This document shows positions 11,290 to 25,161 of a DNA stretch of 64,000 nt, in pieces. The notes under the pieces were generated by a model. It had not been told where the DNA came from. It ran no database searches and was given only the letters and a program-made list of their open reading frames with translations. The DNA comes from Arbacia lixula (Eukaryota > Echinodermata > Echinoidea > Arbacioida > Arbaciidae), in NCBI GenBank assembly GCA_963669155.1, contig OZ022596.1:7743020-7807019 (forward strand). Direction: 5' to 3'. The translations under genes and the position numbers were made by a program. Every line of letters begins with the position of its first letter. Within the stretch, counting starts at the first letter, position 1.

Positions 11290-11517
11290 ATTCTAATGCA
11301 AGCTTTCTCTCCCCCCTCTCTCTCTCTCTGTATTTACCGTTATCTTTCTATCTCTTTCTGTCTTTCTCACTCTCCCTGTATTTATCTCGTTTTCTCCCGC
11401 ACCTCAACGTCACTCATATCATCGAGGCAGCCGTGTTCTGAAAGGAACATTTGCCCGACCAGGACACGGGTTCACCATTTCAAGAGAAATCATGTGTTCT
11501 GGTGGATTGTGGTCTGA

Positions 11518-11812
11518 GAATGATAGAGAGAGAGGGCGGAAGAGAGACAGACAGAGACAGAGAGACATAGAGAGAGGAGGAGAGACAGAGTGTGTGTGTG
11601 AGAGAGAGAGGGGAGAGTCAGAAAGAGAAAGAGAGAGAGAGAGAGGCAGAAAGAGAGAGGGGGAGAAGAAAGGGGGAGAGTCAGAAAGAGAGAGAGAAGA
11701 AAAGGGAGAGAGAGGGAAGAGAAGAGAGAGAGAGAGGGGAGAGAGGGGAGAGGGGAGAGTCAGAAAGAGACAGAGAGACAGACAGAAAGAGAGAGAGAGA
11801 AAGGAGAAAGGG

Positions 11813-11854
<42 letters not shown>

Positions 11855-11945
11855 CAGGGGAGAGAGGAGAGATATATATAGAGAGAGAGGGATAAGAGAG
11901 AGAGAGAGAAAAAAGAGAGGTAAGAGAAAAAAGGTGGGAACTGAA
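11518..11945. repeat. polypurine (GA)n tract, >400 bp
   Basis: The plus strand is almost pure A/G (GAGAGA, GGGAGA and CAGAGACAGA units) over more than 400 bp. The 233-codon minus ORF and the 129-codon plus ORF are products of this repeat. Such mirror-rich polypurine tracts can adopt triplex DNA. It lies about 520 bp upstream of the sulfotransferase start codon. Confidence 0.95.
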
Positions 11946-12011
11946 AAATAAATAGAAAGAAATGAGCAATGAAAGAAAAATCACAATCACAATCGCAATT
12001 CATGAGAAGGG

Positions 12012-12056
12012 TGGGGGGGGGGGGGAGGGGGGTAACGTTGGGAGAGGGGCTGGGAG
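12012..12056. repeat. G-rich tract
   Basis: Runs of G (GGTGGGGGGGGGGG, then GAGGGGGG, GAGAGGGGCTGGGAGGGG) could fold as a G-quadruplex. The tract lies about 400 bp upstream of the first coding exon. Confidence 0.7.
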
Positions 12057-12436
12057 GGGTAATGTACCGACAGGCACATTCTGTATAAATAAGTTGTGAA
12101 ATTAACACAAGGTTGTTCATTGATTTGTAGGTATACGCGGCTGAAGGTGCCGATTAATTGAACGGTTGCATGGAAAATATCTCAAAAAGGGTGTCGCACA
12201 GTGTATCGACTGGTCATGTACAGCGGCACAGGAGAGATATTTGGAAGGCACACTGAGTGTGGAGCAGGACACCATGACGAGTTATCTGCAGTAAAATAAC
12301 CATATCGATATATCTGCACATCCTTCAGTGCACTGCTTTCTGGCGATCCGTCGTATTACAGGACTTGTCATTGATACCAATCGTAACTCTGCGCATAAGA
12401 GATCGGAGATTGGACTTCCGATCTATTGCGACACTT

Positions 12437-12443
12437 TATAAAA
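12437..12443 (+). promoter_or_regulatory. TATA-like element near the CHST15-like start
   Basis: TATAAAA lies only 21 bp before the putative start codon. A start site 25-30 bp downstream would fall on or after that ATG, so either this is not the working TATA box or the exon 1 start is misplaced. Confidence 0.2.
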
Positions 12444-12463
12444 CGGGGCCGAGGACTAAAATC

Positions 12464-12490
12464 ATGCGTGTATTCAGATGGAGAAGTATG
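12464..12490 (+). CDS. CHST15: CHST15-like exon 1 (start, cytoplasmic tail)
   Basis: ATG opens MRVFRWRSM, and a good donor GTGAGT follows at 12491 in phase 0. The basic tail before the exon 2 membrane span fits a type II Golgi enzyme. It is chosen because it supplies start, charge and phase; another upstream first exon in intron 1 cannot be excluded. Confidence 0.55.
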
Positions 12491-15155
12491 GTGAGTTTGT
12501 TTGCATGAACAGTTGTGTGTTAAATTAATTCATTGCTATTGCTCACAACTTGACTTCCGATATAATAAAAAAAAATGTTAATCGTAAATTTGTACAATGA
12601 AGATTGAAGAGTATACTTTTAATCGTTTCTGATCAAGCTCGATTATTCATAAGATGTGTCCCACACCTCACTAGCAAAGGATTGATTGAAAAATTGATTT
12701 GCGAATTGATTTCAATCGTATTTCTGAACGCTAGATATTCGGGATTGGGCTTCCGATCGTTCCACGTCAATCACAACTCCTTTATTTTTGACCGGACGGA
12801 TACTTTATCCATCTTCATCTTGGAACATTTAATTTCCGTCAAAAAGGGTGTATCATAATACAATAAAGCGTACTTTCCTAATCTTGAAATTTAAGACCAT
12901 GTCGCCAGTCGTATGTGTTTCTAAAAGCGAATGTTATTAGTTTTCTTCTTTTAGTTTCAGCGATTCATTTTACAAATGTCGATGAAAGCAACTTTTGCAA
13001 TAGAAAACTAAAAATGTATTTTTTTCACAGAATGTATTAAAATGTCGATTGCGGCATAATGGTCATCGGAAAAAAAAGATGAATAATTGGACTGATTGTT
13101 TACATTCTTTTAGTTTCAGCGATCTGCCCTTAAGCAAACATTCTATCAATTTCTTTTTCTTCTCTCGTCCCATGTTCGCTTGTTCTGATTTCTTCATTGT
13201 TTAGCAAATTGCTGTTAATATCTTACATATATGATTTCGTTTGATGTTCTTGATTATGTTACGTTACCATGGTTACATTTTCTTCAAGCTTTTGCTTACT
13301 GGTGTTCCGTCCGTATGCTAAATCATAATTTTAACGATATATATAGCTAGGATGTATATTTGAAATACATGTGTTTGGAATTTATTTCCAATATATAATT
13401 GTATTGATAATGTATGTGGAAAAAATGAGAAATTAATTAGAGTTACACTGCTCTTTAGAGTGCTACCAAGACAGAACATGAAATAATGTGTTGATATTTA
13501 AATTTAATTCATATTGTATTAAGAAAATAATACCATATCACACCGAGTTCTTTAATTCAAGTCGCTCTTTATTTGAGAAAAGCAACTTGGCATGAAAGCT
13601 CAACTCTGATGCAATATCATTTTGCACCTACCAAAAGCAGGGAAAAAATCATAAGAATACAACGATCAATAAAAAAAAACATGAAATCAGACAAATTATA
13701 CAAATGTTCTGATTTTGTCATTAATTTAAAGAAAAATGAGCTAAACTGGCAAGTCGGTAGTTAGTCTATGTTGTCATAGCCCAAATATTCTTTTATGATT
13801 TTTCAAAAGATTTTGAAAGCCTAATATCCAATACTGAAAACATTTAAACTGGAATTTTGTTCGGGTCGTTTAAAATCATAGTCTGATGCTTGCAGACCCC
13901 CGCACTGAGAAAAATATTTTAATCGTAACCATTTACGAAACAAAACGAGATCAACGCTGCTATCAGGGCCATTTATAATCAAATTTTTGATGGTGGATAA
14001 TAATTTAAAAAAAATCGTATCCAATTTTGCTTTGCATTTGAAAAGGTAATTGACTCTGAGAGACAAACCAAAAAGTAGCACGTTTTCTTGCTGTATTTGA
14101 ATCCCTACGCCGCTGTCAGGTCTCATTTTTTTTTCAAACTAGACGTTAATGTTGTACATGTGGTTTATGTTCTACCTGATAACGTTTAACTCTGTCATGT
14201 CTGTCTGCAAAGGGGGAAAATGAACTACAAGGAAAACAATCATGTCAATCAATAGTTATTGTTGATATCCCAGCAAAAGTTTAAATTAAATATTTGACAG
14301 AGGATGCAATAAGCTGCACTTTCAAGAAATAGAACGCCCAATGAAATAATTAAAAACCAGAGATAACAGGTCTTGTCTATATATTTCATACTTATACTGT
14401 ATTTTGAATTGATAATAAACTATCTAACCAATCCTTTGAAACTGCAATTTTGTGTGGATGGTAATTTTGTAAGGTCATTACATGTTTTTTAATCTCTAGT
14501 AAAATATTCAACACATTTGTGTTTTGCTTGTTGATAATAATACCATTGTTTTATTTCCGTTCCTTGTGTGTATTTCCCTACCTGTATTACACACAGCGCA
14601 GCATTTTGTTTGGAACAAAAAGAGTTCATATGATGCAAAAAGACTCTGTTCAATAGAGCTTGATTAAAAGGTGATTTTAAAAACATACTATCATCGCAAG
14701 GCCGTAGACTGAATTATGCAATTAGATAACTATTGACCGCTGTCTATGCATATAATAGAAATATTGACCGCTGACCGTGCGAATGACCTCGATTTTGTTT
14801 GTAATGCAGCGAATATTTATATTTCCTCAGCTCAAACAAAGGGCCGTATCTTTTAGATCGTTTCAGATGGTTTAATTGGTTGAATTCATTTTGTGTTTCC
14901 TTGTACTAAGTTTATCAGCCATGACAACCACTGTCAAACAAATATCACTATCAAATAATTACTGATAATGTTTTTAGAAAATTTGTTTGTATATTTATAC
15001 ATGTATATAACTATAAGTTTAAACATATGAAACCATCTCTGATTCTGATAATTAAAAATCTCTTTATAACTGTTACCCTCCGTATCGTCTGTCTGTATTA
15101 TGTGTATTTGTTTGTCTGTCTATATATGTTTCTCTCACCCTATCTCTCTCTAGTT

Positions 15156-15192
<37 letters not shown>

Positions 15193-15399
15193 GTTCTCTC
15201 CCCCCCCCCCTCTCTCTCTAGTTCTCCTCTCTTTCTCTCTCTCTTTCTCTCTCTCTCTCCACTCCACTCTCTCTCTGTCTTTGTCTTTGTCTCTGTCTCT
15301 CTCTATCTATCTCTCTCTCCACTCCACTCTCTCTCTGTCTCTGTCTCTCTCTTTCTCTCTCTCTCTCTCTCCACTCCACTCTCTCTCTCTGTCCCTGTC

Positions 15400-15433
<34 letters not shown>

Positions 15434-15455
15434 CACTCCACTCTCTCTTTCTCTG

Positions 15456-15489
<34 letters not shown>

Positions 15490-18400
15490 CACTCCACTCT
15501 CTCTCTCTGTCTCTGTCTGTCTTTCTCTCTCCACTCCACTCTCTCTACCTGTCTCTCACTCTTTACTCACGTCTACACAACAGTTGATAGTAAAAAGTAA
15601 ACATGATATCGATTCTTGCATGGAAATTAACTAGTCCCATAAGCCTATGGTCACCCCTTTGAAAGAATTCTGCGTATTTAATCGCGCCTGATAATGATGG
15701 CTCAGTCCCTCCCCACCCCATAACAATTGAACAGCACCTGTTATTCTACCCACACCCCCCCCCCACCCCCCCCCCCCCACCCCCCACCCCCAACTCCCCC
15801 TTCGCCACAGATTATTTCATTTTCGGATTAACGAAACTTACTTCGTTTTCTGATTAACGAACCTTCGGAAAAACGACCCTTATTCAGTTTTCGGATTTAC
15901 AAACCTACGGAATAACTTTCGTTTTCGGATGAACGATCCTTCGGAATAACGAAACCTATTTCCTTTTCGGATTAACGAACATCGATGTATAGGCAATTTA
16001 CGTGCTTCGAAATAACGAACCTTCGGAATAACGAACCTTCGAAACATCGAATTATAACCACAGCGAATAATTGAAGTGGACCATGGTTAAATAACATCAC
16101 CATGATCACGAAAGAGGTGAAAGTGTGTATGAAAAGGTTATCACATCAAATTTTATTAACACATCAATATCGTTACGCTCAAAATAAAAAAACATGCTGG
16201 GCCACAGCGTGGAATTGGTGTTAAGGGTCATACAAGTTCAGAAAGTCAGCGGCGAACAGAAAGCAAACCGCTTTCGCCATGTGTACGTAGTTTGTTGTGC
16301 CGCGACGGGAGTACTGACATCATCTCCAAAGGCGCCAAGCGGCGGCGGCAAAATCGCTTTTGTTGGAGTCCTCCCTTTTTTTCCTTTAACTGTTTGTGTG
16401 CCATGTGTGCACCCAACATAACAAAATGATTTCAATAACATACTAACATCACAAGGCTGCAGGCTGAATTACAATAACATTGTTTTGAGATCACCCTAGA
16501 CCTAAAGTTTTACTTTAGCCGGAATATCACACCAGTTTATATTTACTTTACATACTGAATAAAGACTGATGACCGAGTAAGTAATTTAGAACCCACCGAC
16601 ATTCAAAGTATTTTTTCCAGGCTCTACCTTATTCAAATCTATCAAAAACACGCGTTGAACTAGAGTTTGTTATTACAAAAATACACACACGGAACATATT
16701 ACAGTTACCACACATGCACTTAACTAACAGCAACACTATCCAAAAACAAAACTACTACTTTTGGTAGTACATGCACTTTCCGCTAACGAGTCTTTGTATT
16801 TCAACGTTGGTTACCCAAATGATTAAAAACGCAAACTTCGCTATAATGCAGTGTACTTGCCGCGATTTCCACCCCCCCCCCCCCCCCCCCGATCGCTCTT
16901 TCTATTCGGTTTGCGAGCGCGATTTCAAAGCTTACTTTTTTTTTTGTTTTTCCATATTCTTTATTTGATTTCATTCCCATGATAAAATTAACAATTTCAC
17001 TTTTAACATACAATAACAAATACATAAACGTAATATTTCTATTGATTCGATTTCTATTGATAGCTATTTTAAAGCTTACGGGAGCAAAATCGCTCGTCGC
17101 TTCCGTGTATTTTTTTCCGTGATGAGGTCACTCGTGATTGCACCACCACAAAGTCCTGACACAGGTCATGGGTGTTTTAACTGCCTATTCATTGTATTTC
17201 TCTAGTCAGCGGCTCCCAAGTCTTATTCCATTTTCTCCCTATACATGTATATGCATAGAACAGGCAGAGCGATGTCACAGACAGCATTGGAATCATATTT
17301 TCCTTTATGAAACTGGGATTACGCAGGCTTTTGATATCGTTCACTTGGACATAAGCACTACATTGTATTCTTAAATCACTATGAGATATAGGACTAAGCT
17401 AATGTGTTCAGGGACTGCCTCTTGCAGATTGAAACAGTGGGTAAGGTTGTTTGCGTGACATCACGTCACAAGTGGTGTTTTCGTCCTTTGATCATTCTTT
17501 TGGCATATACCTTCACCTGCTCCACACAATTCTATAGAAATATTATTCACATAATCCTGTAGTTCACTTCCTTCTCCTTTTCTCTTTCGCTCTATCTTCA
17601 TCACTTTGTTTCTATCGCTCTCTTGCTCTATTTGGTACCCCTCTTCGTATGCACTTGTGTGTTTGGAACTTTGGACTATGTGTGTATGTATGTGATATAA
17701 CCAGTGAGCTGTACTAATACAGCTGATTTGTAATTGTTTGTGTAGGTCTACGTAATGATTCATATTTCAAATTCTCCCATTTCATTACATTATTCTCCAC
17801 TAAAATCATAAATACAAATATACAAATTAAATGAATTTCAAATGTGCATTTCAAGTAAATCTCATAAACATGATATTTTTGCTGTTCTCCGTAGGTCGTA
17901 AGATATTAACACTCACATAAGCTTAATCAACTTTGAGTTATCAATGTTATGGTTGTGATTTTGCGGAATAGAATATCATTTAGAAATAAAGAATATCGTC
18001 TTGATAATGAGTATGAGTTTTTTTAAGAAACAAAGCATGATAGGGCTCACATAGAAAAGGAAATTATTGAGAAGAGGAAAACCATAAAAAGCAAGATTGG
18101 AAGAAAAGGGAGAGAAAAAATTTTAGATATATTAGGGAAATGGGACTAAAATGACGAGAGGAAGAATGCAAAATAAAAAGAAGACACGTTAAAGAGGTCG
18201 AAGAAAATTTCAGATACTTGAAGATTACGACATTTATTTGATTAGTCAAGTCGTCCACTTGACATTTTGCAGACTATATAATGTTCGAATTTGGGTAAAC
18301 AATCGTAAGCATGGTGAAAATATCAAGAGGTTGTGATCTGTTGATAAACTTCTCATAAGAAGAGTATGTCAGTAATCTTAGCTGTATGTTGGTTTACTCC

Positions 18401-19432
18401 TTAAAAGGCCCAAACGCAAACATGAGCGGCAGACTGTGTAGAGAAGTGCTTTACACAATCATAATAAGTGTGACCGCAATGGGAACATTACAAAAGAGAT
18501 TGTCCACCCCGAACCTAAATTGGTTTTGATTAGAGCAAAACAAATATGAAAGGAACATATTCGAAGGCTTGACGAAAGTCCGTCAAAGGATAAACAAGTT
18601 TCAACAATTTAATTGTAATTTTGTGACGTCACATGCGAGTTGCGTTCTCATATGTTGTATGCTTGTATGCTGTGGGTTACAGAAATTGTGCCTTTTCTGT
18701 GTTTTTTATGAAAGGGTCAATTTTTGGCATAGTGGTATTTGTGTAAAAACATGTTACTAATGATATATCAAATACACAGGTAAAACAAATCTTATAGCAT
18801 AGTATCTCGGAGGTGACGTCACAAAATATAAATCATGGTCATATAACTCTGTCATCCTTTGCAAGATTGTGCAAGGCCATTATATTTTGGGGGCATTTTG
18901 TAAAATTTTATTAAAGCCAACGAAATTTCAGGATAGACTTTCCCTTTAAGCCCTTGATTTTCAAATTCGAGACCGGAATGATGTCGATGATGATTTTGTT
19001 TGACAGATTGCATCGATGTCGAGACCGTCCTAGATTACAAGTACGCCACTACATTTTACTCAGTTCTAGTCCAGATACTGGCCGTATTTTACCGTCCGCC
19101 TCTTCTCCCACACACCTTACGCCACTGATTCACATAGTACGCACACCGCGCCAGACCACTGATTGCGCGACTCCACGAATGTGTCCGCCCGAAAAAAGGG
19201 TGAAAATTGTTTGTGTTCGTTGTCGGCGGATTGCTAAATACTGTCAAGGGGGTGGACTAACTCAGTTCATATGATAGGCACATAATCGTGTACGAATTAT
19301 TGGCGAATGATCGTGCTTACAAGAATCGAATGAACTTGTTTTTTTTTATGTGATGAATCAATAATTGAATCAAAGTGAGTTAAAAACTTGAAACAACTAG
19401 TACTATGCTAGATCTACTTACAAACACACCCT

Positions 19433-19477
<45 letters not shown>

Positions 19478-22400
19478 TTCCAGATCATAAGCGTGACGTG
19501 TGCAACGTCATTCCTCATTGTACTGACGTTGGTAGCTCTGCAACAGGAGTTTCTCAGTCACCTTCCCGCGCATGCGCAGCGAGCAACACATGACGTCACA
19601 AAGATCGCGCCTCACAACGTGACGTTAATACAGACAGTACATGTTACTCCACGCCACAACAACAAAGGTATGATTCTTTATTTTCACCACCGTTACCATG
19701 AGTCTCCAAATAAAGCTTTACGCTTTTAAAGTGGCCGTCACATACAAAATATATAAGTTTGGGGAGGAAAACTTTAGTGTAAAGCAAGCCCATACACCCA
19801 GATTTTATATGAAAATGAAATGGTTTACAACTGAGTGAGCACTGTTCACTTCTGAACGATGCCAAATATGCATCACACCTGTGCATCTACTAGCAAATGT
19901 TATCAAAGTGGCATGATGTTGATCACATATTAATCATTTGGCACATACACATTGTTAGGTAAAGAGAAGGCCCATTACTTCGCAACCTAAATTTCATACC
20001 ATTAACAAAACAAAACAACTAAGAATGCATTATTGTCATACTTCTCTGGTGTCATATGAAAGTTGAGTCTATGTGCTTTCAATCCATCTCCCTGGCCCAC
20101 CTATCCATCTATTTATTTTATATATTTGTCTATGTTCCTTTATCTTTCTATATGTAAATATATGTCTCCCGCAACATTATCATCTTTTAGAATCTGTAGA
20201 ATTGTGCAGGTCTTTCTGTGTATATGTAACTTGTTTGTTGTCACATTTCTTTGTATTGATGTTAACCAGTGAAAATGAAATTTCCAATTGGACAATAGAA
20301 AAATGCAATATGTACATTGGATTGAACTGAATTTAAATGATTTATGGAATTGAAATATCAAGCTTTGTATGGATATAAATAAAAGAAAAATCTCGTGACC
20401 TGATGCTGTGTTGTGTAGACCAAGCACTTGACACACTAAATCAAAATAAGTCATCATTGGAAAAGGCGTAGATCATCATTTACAAAGCGATGAAAAAAAA
20501 GATGTAAATGAAAATAAATTGTAGGCATCCACTTAGTAGTATTAAGGATAGCGCGCTCCACCCTGTAAATGAATGAAAACCACTACTACTCGGTGTATGC
20601 CTAACTCTTTCCGAAACGGGGCCAGAACTGTTCCATAAAAAATGTGTTTGTAATTGTGTACATGCAAATATTGAAAAAAAAAACATAACAGATCAGGGTT
20701 TCCTCCAAGTAGAAGCAGGAAGCTTACTGAGGCACCTGTACAGAGTGAAAATCTATCAAATGTACGATAATACGGTATATTTGAAATAACATGTAATCAT
20801 TACACTATGATAGTTATGTACAATAACATACTTTGCAGCCCGATGATATATTGCACACAATTGTAATGTTATCATAATGTGAGAGCATTCCAGATGGTAA
20901 AATTCATATTTACTAAGCCTAATACAAAATAAATATAGATCAATCTTCCCCACTTTACACTTCCTGATTTGTACGCCATAGTTGTGTACACAATATTCCA
21001 TTTCATTAATTCATTGAATTAATGCGATATGTGAATATTATGGAATGTATGGTTCATATGTTTAATGCAAATTGAACATTGATTCAACTGCCACATAACA
21101 TCTGGCTGATCTACTCTTTACCATATCATAGCAATAGTTGTGTATACGAAATTAGCATAGTACCCACATATCCTCTTGAAAAAAATTACATACCCCCCCC
21201 CCCACACACACACACACACATAACAACAACAACAGAAATATATAAAACAATATATATATATATATATAAATAAAAAAATACAGATGAACAAAAATATGAA
21301 AAAAACAACTTGCACGTAACATCACAACTTAAAAAATCTAAAGATCATAACTTTTTTACCTTAAGACGGATTTTCATTAAAAAAAAAATCACTAGTACGC
21401 TTATTTCATGTTTCTGCTTTCATTTAAAGTAACATGATTTTAAGGTGAACTATCTCTTAAAAGAACAATCACAAGTTTCACTTTTTATAGTCCCCCTTCC
21501 CCTCACACACACAAACACATATTGTAATATCCTTTTTTGCTATAATAAGTCAATCTTTGTAATGTATATTATCTGAATCCATTACACTAATTTACCATTA
21601 CTGTCGATATCCATTTATGTACAGTTGCAGCAAAATTATTCAACCCCCTCTCATTTCTTACATTCTGTCATAATGAATAATATTGCAGCAGCAAATTGCT
21701 ACTAAACCGTTAAGATAGTTAGCAGACAGTTAATTACTAAAGAATACCGGAGAAAAAATTAAATTTTACTGCATAGGTCATCTGAAATTGCAATTTGCGC
21801 CCAAAAAGCATGTTGCAAAATTATTCAACCCCCTATTTTACACACAAGAAACGAATGCACAAATAATGACAATTTAAAAGCCAGTTGATATATTCTAAGG
21901 TGAATGCTGATTTTATTTATCCTCCACCTGAAACTGGAACCTTTATATGCACAACTAACAACTAACAACTAACATTATTCAACACAGATGGGTGTGTCTG
22001 AAGTACTTTGTGCAGCATCCATTTGCTGCAATGACCTCCTGCAGACGAGATGAATAGCCTCTCACAAGCCTCTCACAACGCTCCTTGAGGGTGTTGGCCC
22101 ATTCCTCTTGCGCACCTTGAGTGACCATCATAGTCTCCACACCTAAACCCAAAAGAGAATTTGTGGTGGGATCTGAAGAAAGCTGTTGCAGCACGTAGAC
22201 CTACATGCATCGATTACCTTATGACCATTGCGCAAGAGGAATGGGCTAACATCCCAAAGGAGCGTTGTGAGAAGCTTGTGGAAGGCTATTCATCTCGTCT
22301 GCAGGTCATTGCAGCAAATGGATGCTGCACAAAGTACTTAAAGACACATCCATCTGTGTTGAATAATGTTACAACTTGTTAGCTGTGCATATTAAATATA

Positions 22401-25124
22401 TTAAATATTTCAAATTGTCATTATTTGTGCATTCGTTTCTTGTGTGTAAAATAGGGGGTTGAATAATTTTGCAACATGCTTTTTGGGCGCAAATTGCAAT
22501 TTCAGATGACCTATACAGTAAAATTTGATTTTTTTCTCCGGTATTCTTTAGTAATTAACTGTCTGCTAACTATCTTAATGGTTTAGTAGCAATCTGCTGC
22601 TGCAATATCATTCATTATGACAGAATGTAAAAAATGAGAGGGGGGTTGAATAATTTTGCTGCCAACTGTATGTAAACGTATCACTTTCTTGCTATTTGCG
22701 TATTTAATGTAAACTAAAATTATTTGAAATATATTTTTTTTTACAAATTTTCAATTTAATGTTTGATTCAAGAAATCAAAATTTAGTCAAAATTGTGGCA
22801 ATAGTTGGATATGAATATCAGGAGGGAGGAACTGCATTGCCTCAACATTAGTGAGTGCGAACAATCAATAAAATGTGTGTTCTATGTTTGAATCAAATCA
22901 AGTAGGGTCAATATGTATGCGATACAATTGACAAGCGTGTATTTGATTTGAAAGAAAGCTAAGGTAGAAAGATAACTATGCTTTCAGTTTTGAATTCACA
23001 AAAAGAGAAATTATTTATATTGTACTTAAGTGCATTTGACCCCATGTAGTTATTTATTTAGTTATCTTGTTATTTAATCAATGTAAACACGAATTGTATT
23101 CGCCTGAAAATAACAAGAAAGGATTTAGATGATGAAGCTGTAATATTTGTAAAAAAAAAAAAAAAGGAACTGTACATGAAAAAAACCTGCATACGGTGTG
23201 TAATTATGCAATCCGGTATAATAAGCATTGTTCGTGAAAAAATATGTGTAATCAAATAATGCAAAAAACAATAACTTTCACAATGATTCCTGATAATTGT
23301 CTCCCATACTATTTAAAGACAGGGTACTCCTTTTATAGGTCAAAAGATAAAAGTTTTCTGGAAGCCACGGACAATGGAAGACAAAACAAAAAACGATAAG
23401 ACTAGAAACCAAATATAGCCGGAATTATAGCGATCGCTAGACTTCGACTTCGAGGAGGTTTTTTGATGGGTCGTTCGAAATCCCCTGTTCTTGCAGCCTA
23501 GATACATTAGACCACTGTTCGCTATGGTTCGCACTATAGTGCATGCGTTCAATTGGAGCAGTGTCCGAGGTACCAGATGCATCACACACTGACAGGGGCG
23601 ATAATGGTTGTGAATGTAGAATATAAATGAAAACACTCTGCCTAGAAAGGTTTGTGAGGCTATAAATGTGAGATTTCATACACTTCATAGAAATGGTATG
23701 CTGCTGATTTCTACTAAGTTTCATGACTGACTTTTAGGCCACCTTGCTTTTAATGACTTTGTATCATTTTGTAGATAAGAACACATCCTCCCTTTTCGTC
23801 GCACCAGTTAAAACACAACTTGGTCCCTGGAAGAGGAATATCTCGGACAAGCTGTACAGTCTCGCCAAAGAGGTACGACAGAACAAATGGCTCTTTTTTT
23901 TTCTTCCGCTTTTTCCCTCTTGTCTCCCTCCCTCTCAACCTTATAATATGTGTCTAGTGCAATAACGATTCAACATTGGGTCATGTTGCTACGAATATGT
24001 TTATCACATCCTCCACTAAATAACTAGTTTTCAGTGTATTTTCACCAAAAAATATATCTGATGGTGGAAAGTCTTCATGATTATTTTAGTCACTTAGATT
24101 ATATTACCAGCTGTCTATGCTTTCCAAATTCAATACGCTTTGAGGGTGAGATGATCGTAGGAGAGGAGAGCAGGAAGTCATAAACCTAAATATGTTTTCA
24201 GAAAACGTCATTTTCAAGTGATTCCTTAAGATGATATAGCTGTGTATATGTACTAGAATGTTTATGAGATTATGTGTGTGCTTATGATGTTTGTACAGCA
24301 GAAAATTGCTCGATTTTGTCAACATTATTGGAGCAACAATCAACGTTAGGTGGGACTTCATTTCTCCATTCCACATGACAAGGAAAAGTCGTCCCGTGAT
24401 GCACCACGCAGCCAGCATTAAAAGGCAAGTTCACCCTGAAATTATTTTGGTTTCAATAAAAAGAGACAAATGAAAGAAACATATGATTTAGGGTTTGACG
24501 AAAATCGGTCGAAGGAAAAGAAAGTTATTTGATTTTAAAGTTTTGATTTTGTGACGTCACATGCGAGGTGCTCTCCCATATGTTGTGTACAATTTTGTTC
24601 GAAAATGTGCATTTTCTCACAAAGATATGCATCCTTATACTTGTGCATTTGGTACATTATTAGAAATACGTTTTTACACACATACCTGTATGAAAAAAAT
24701 ATATTCCGTTGTCAAAAACAGAAAAAAAGCAATTCATTGACTTACTTTGTACACAACATATGGGAGAGCACCTCGCACGTGACGTCACAAAATAAAAACT
24801 TTAAAATCAAATAACTTTCTTTCCTTTGACCGATTTTCGTCAAACCTTCACTCATATGTTTCTTTCATTTGTCTCTTTTTATTGAAACCAAAATAATTTC
24901 TGGGTGAACTTCCCCTTTAAGTTTTTGTATACAGTCATGTCCACTTCCGGTCTAGTCTTTTAGTGTTTGAGACCGGAAGCGGACATGAATGCAAACCAAA
25001 CCGCTACGTGGCGCATTATGGCGCGACTATCCCCTTTCTGTCTATAACGCAGAGAACCAAAGAATACCGCGAGAATTTAGCGATTGTGCGACGTTTGCAT
25101 TTGGCCGTGTGTGCCTTTGTGTGT

Positions 25125-25161
<37 letters not shown>

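Noticed and set aside
11419..12120. 233-codon Ser/Leu-rich minus-strand ORF
   Set aside because: It is the translation of the polypurine GA tract, with no domain and no splice context.
12437..12443. TATAAAA as the working promoter of the sulfotransferase gene
   Set aside because: It is too close to the start codon to leave a leader; kept only as a low-confidence site.
13821..14126. 101-codon minus ORF in intron 1
   Set aside because: No recognisable motif, and AT-rich codon use like the flanks.
15281..15634. 117-codon Ser/Leu ORF
   Set aside because: It is an artefact of the CT minisatellite in intron 1.
16194..16421. 75-codon ORF with GGGK-like motif
   Set aside because: An isolated glycine-rich stretch in an intron is not enough for a P-loop protein; no neighbours support it.
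23461..23500. GTTCGAAATCCC resembling a tRNA T-loop
   Set aside because: No matching A-box or cloverleaf upstream; the segment belongs to dispersed repeat 3.
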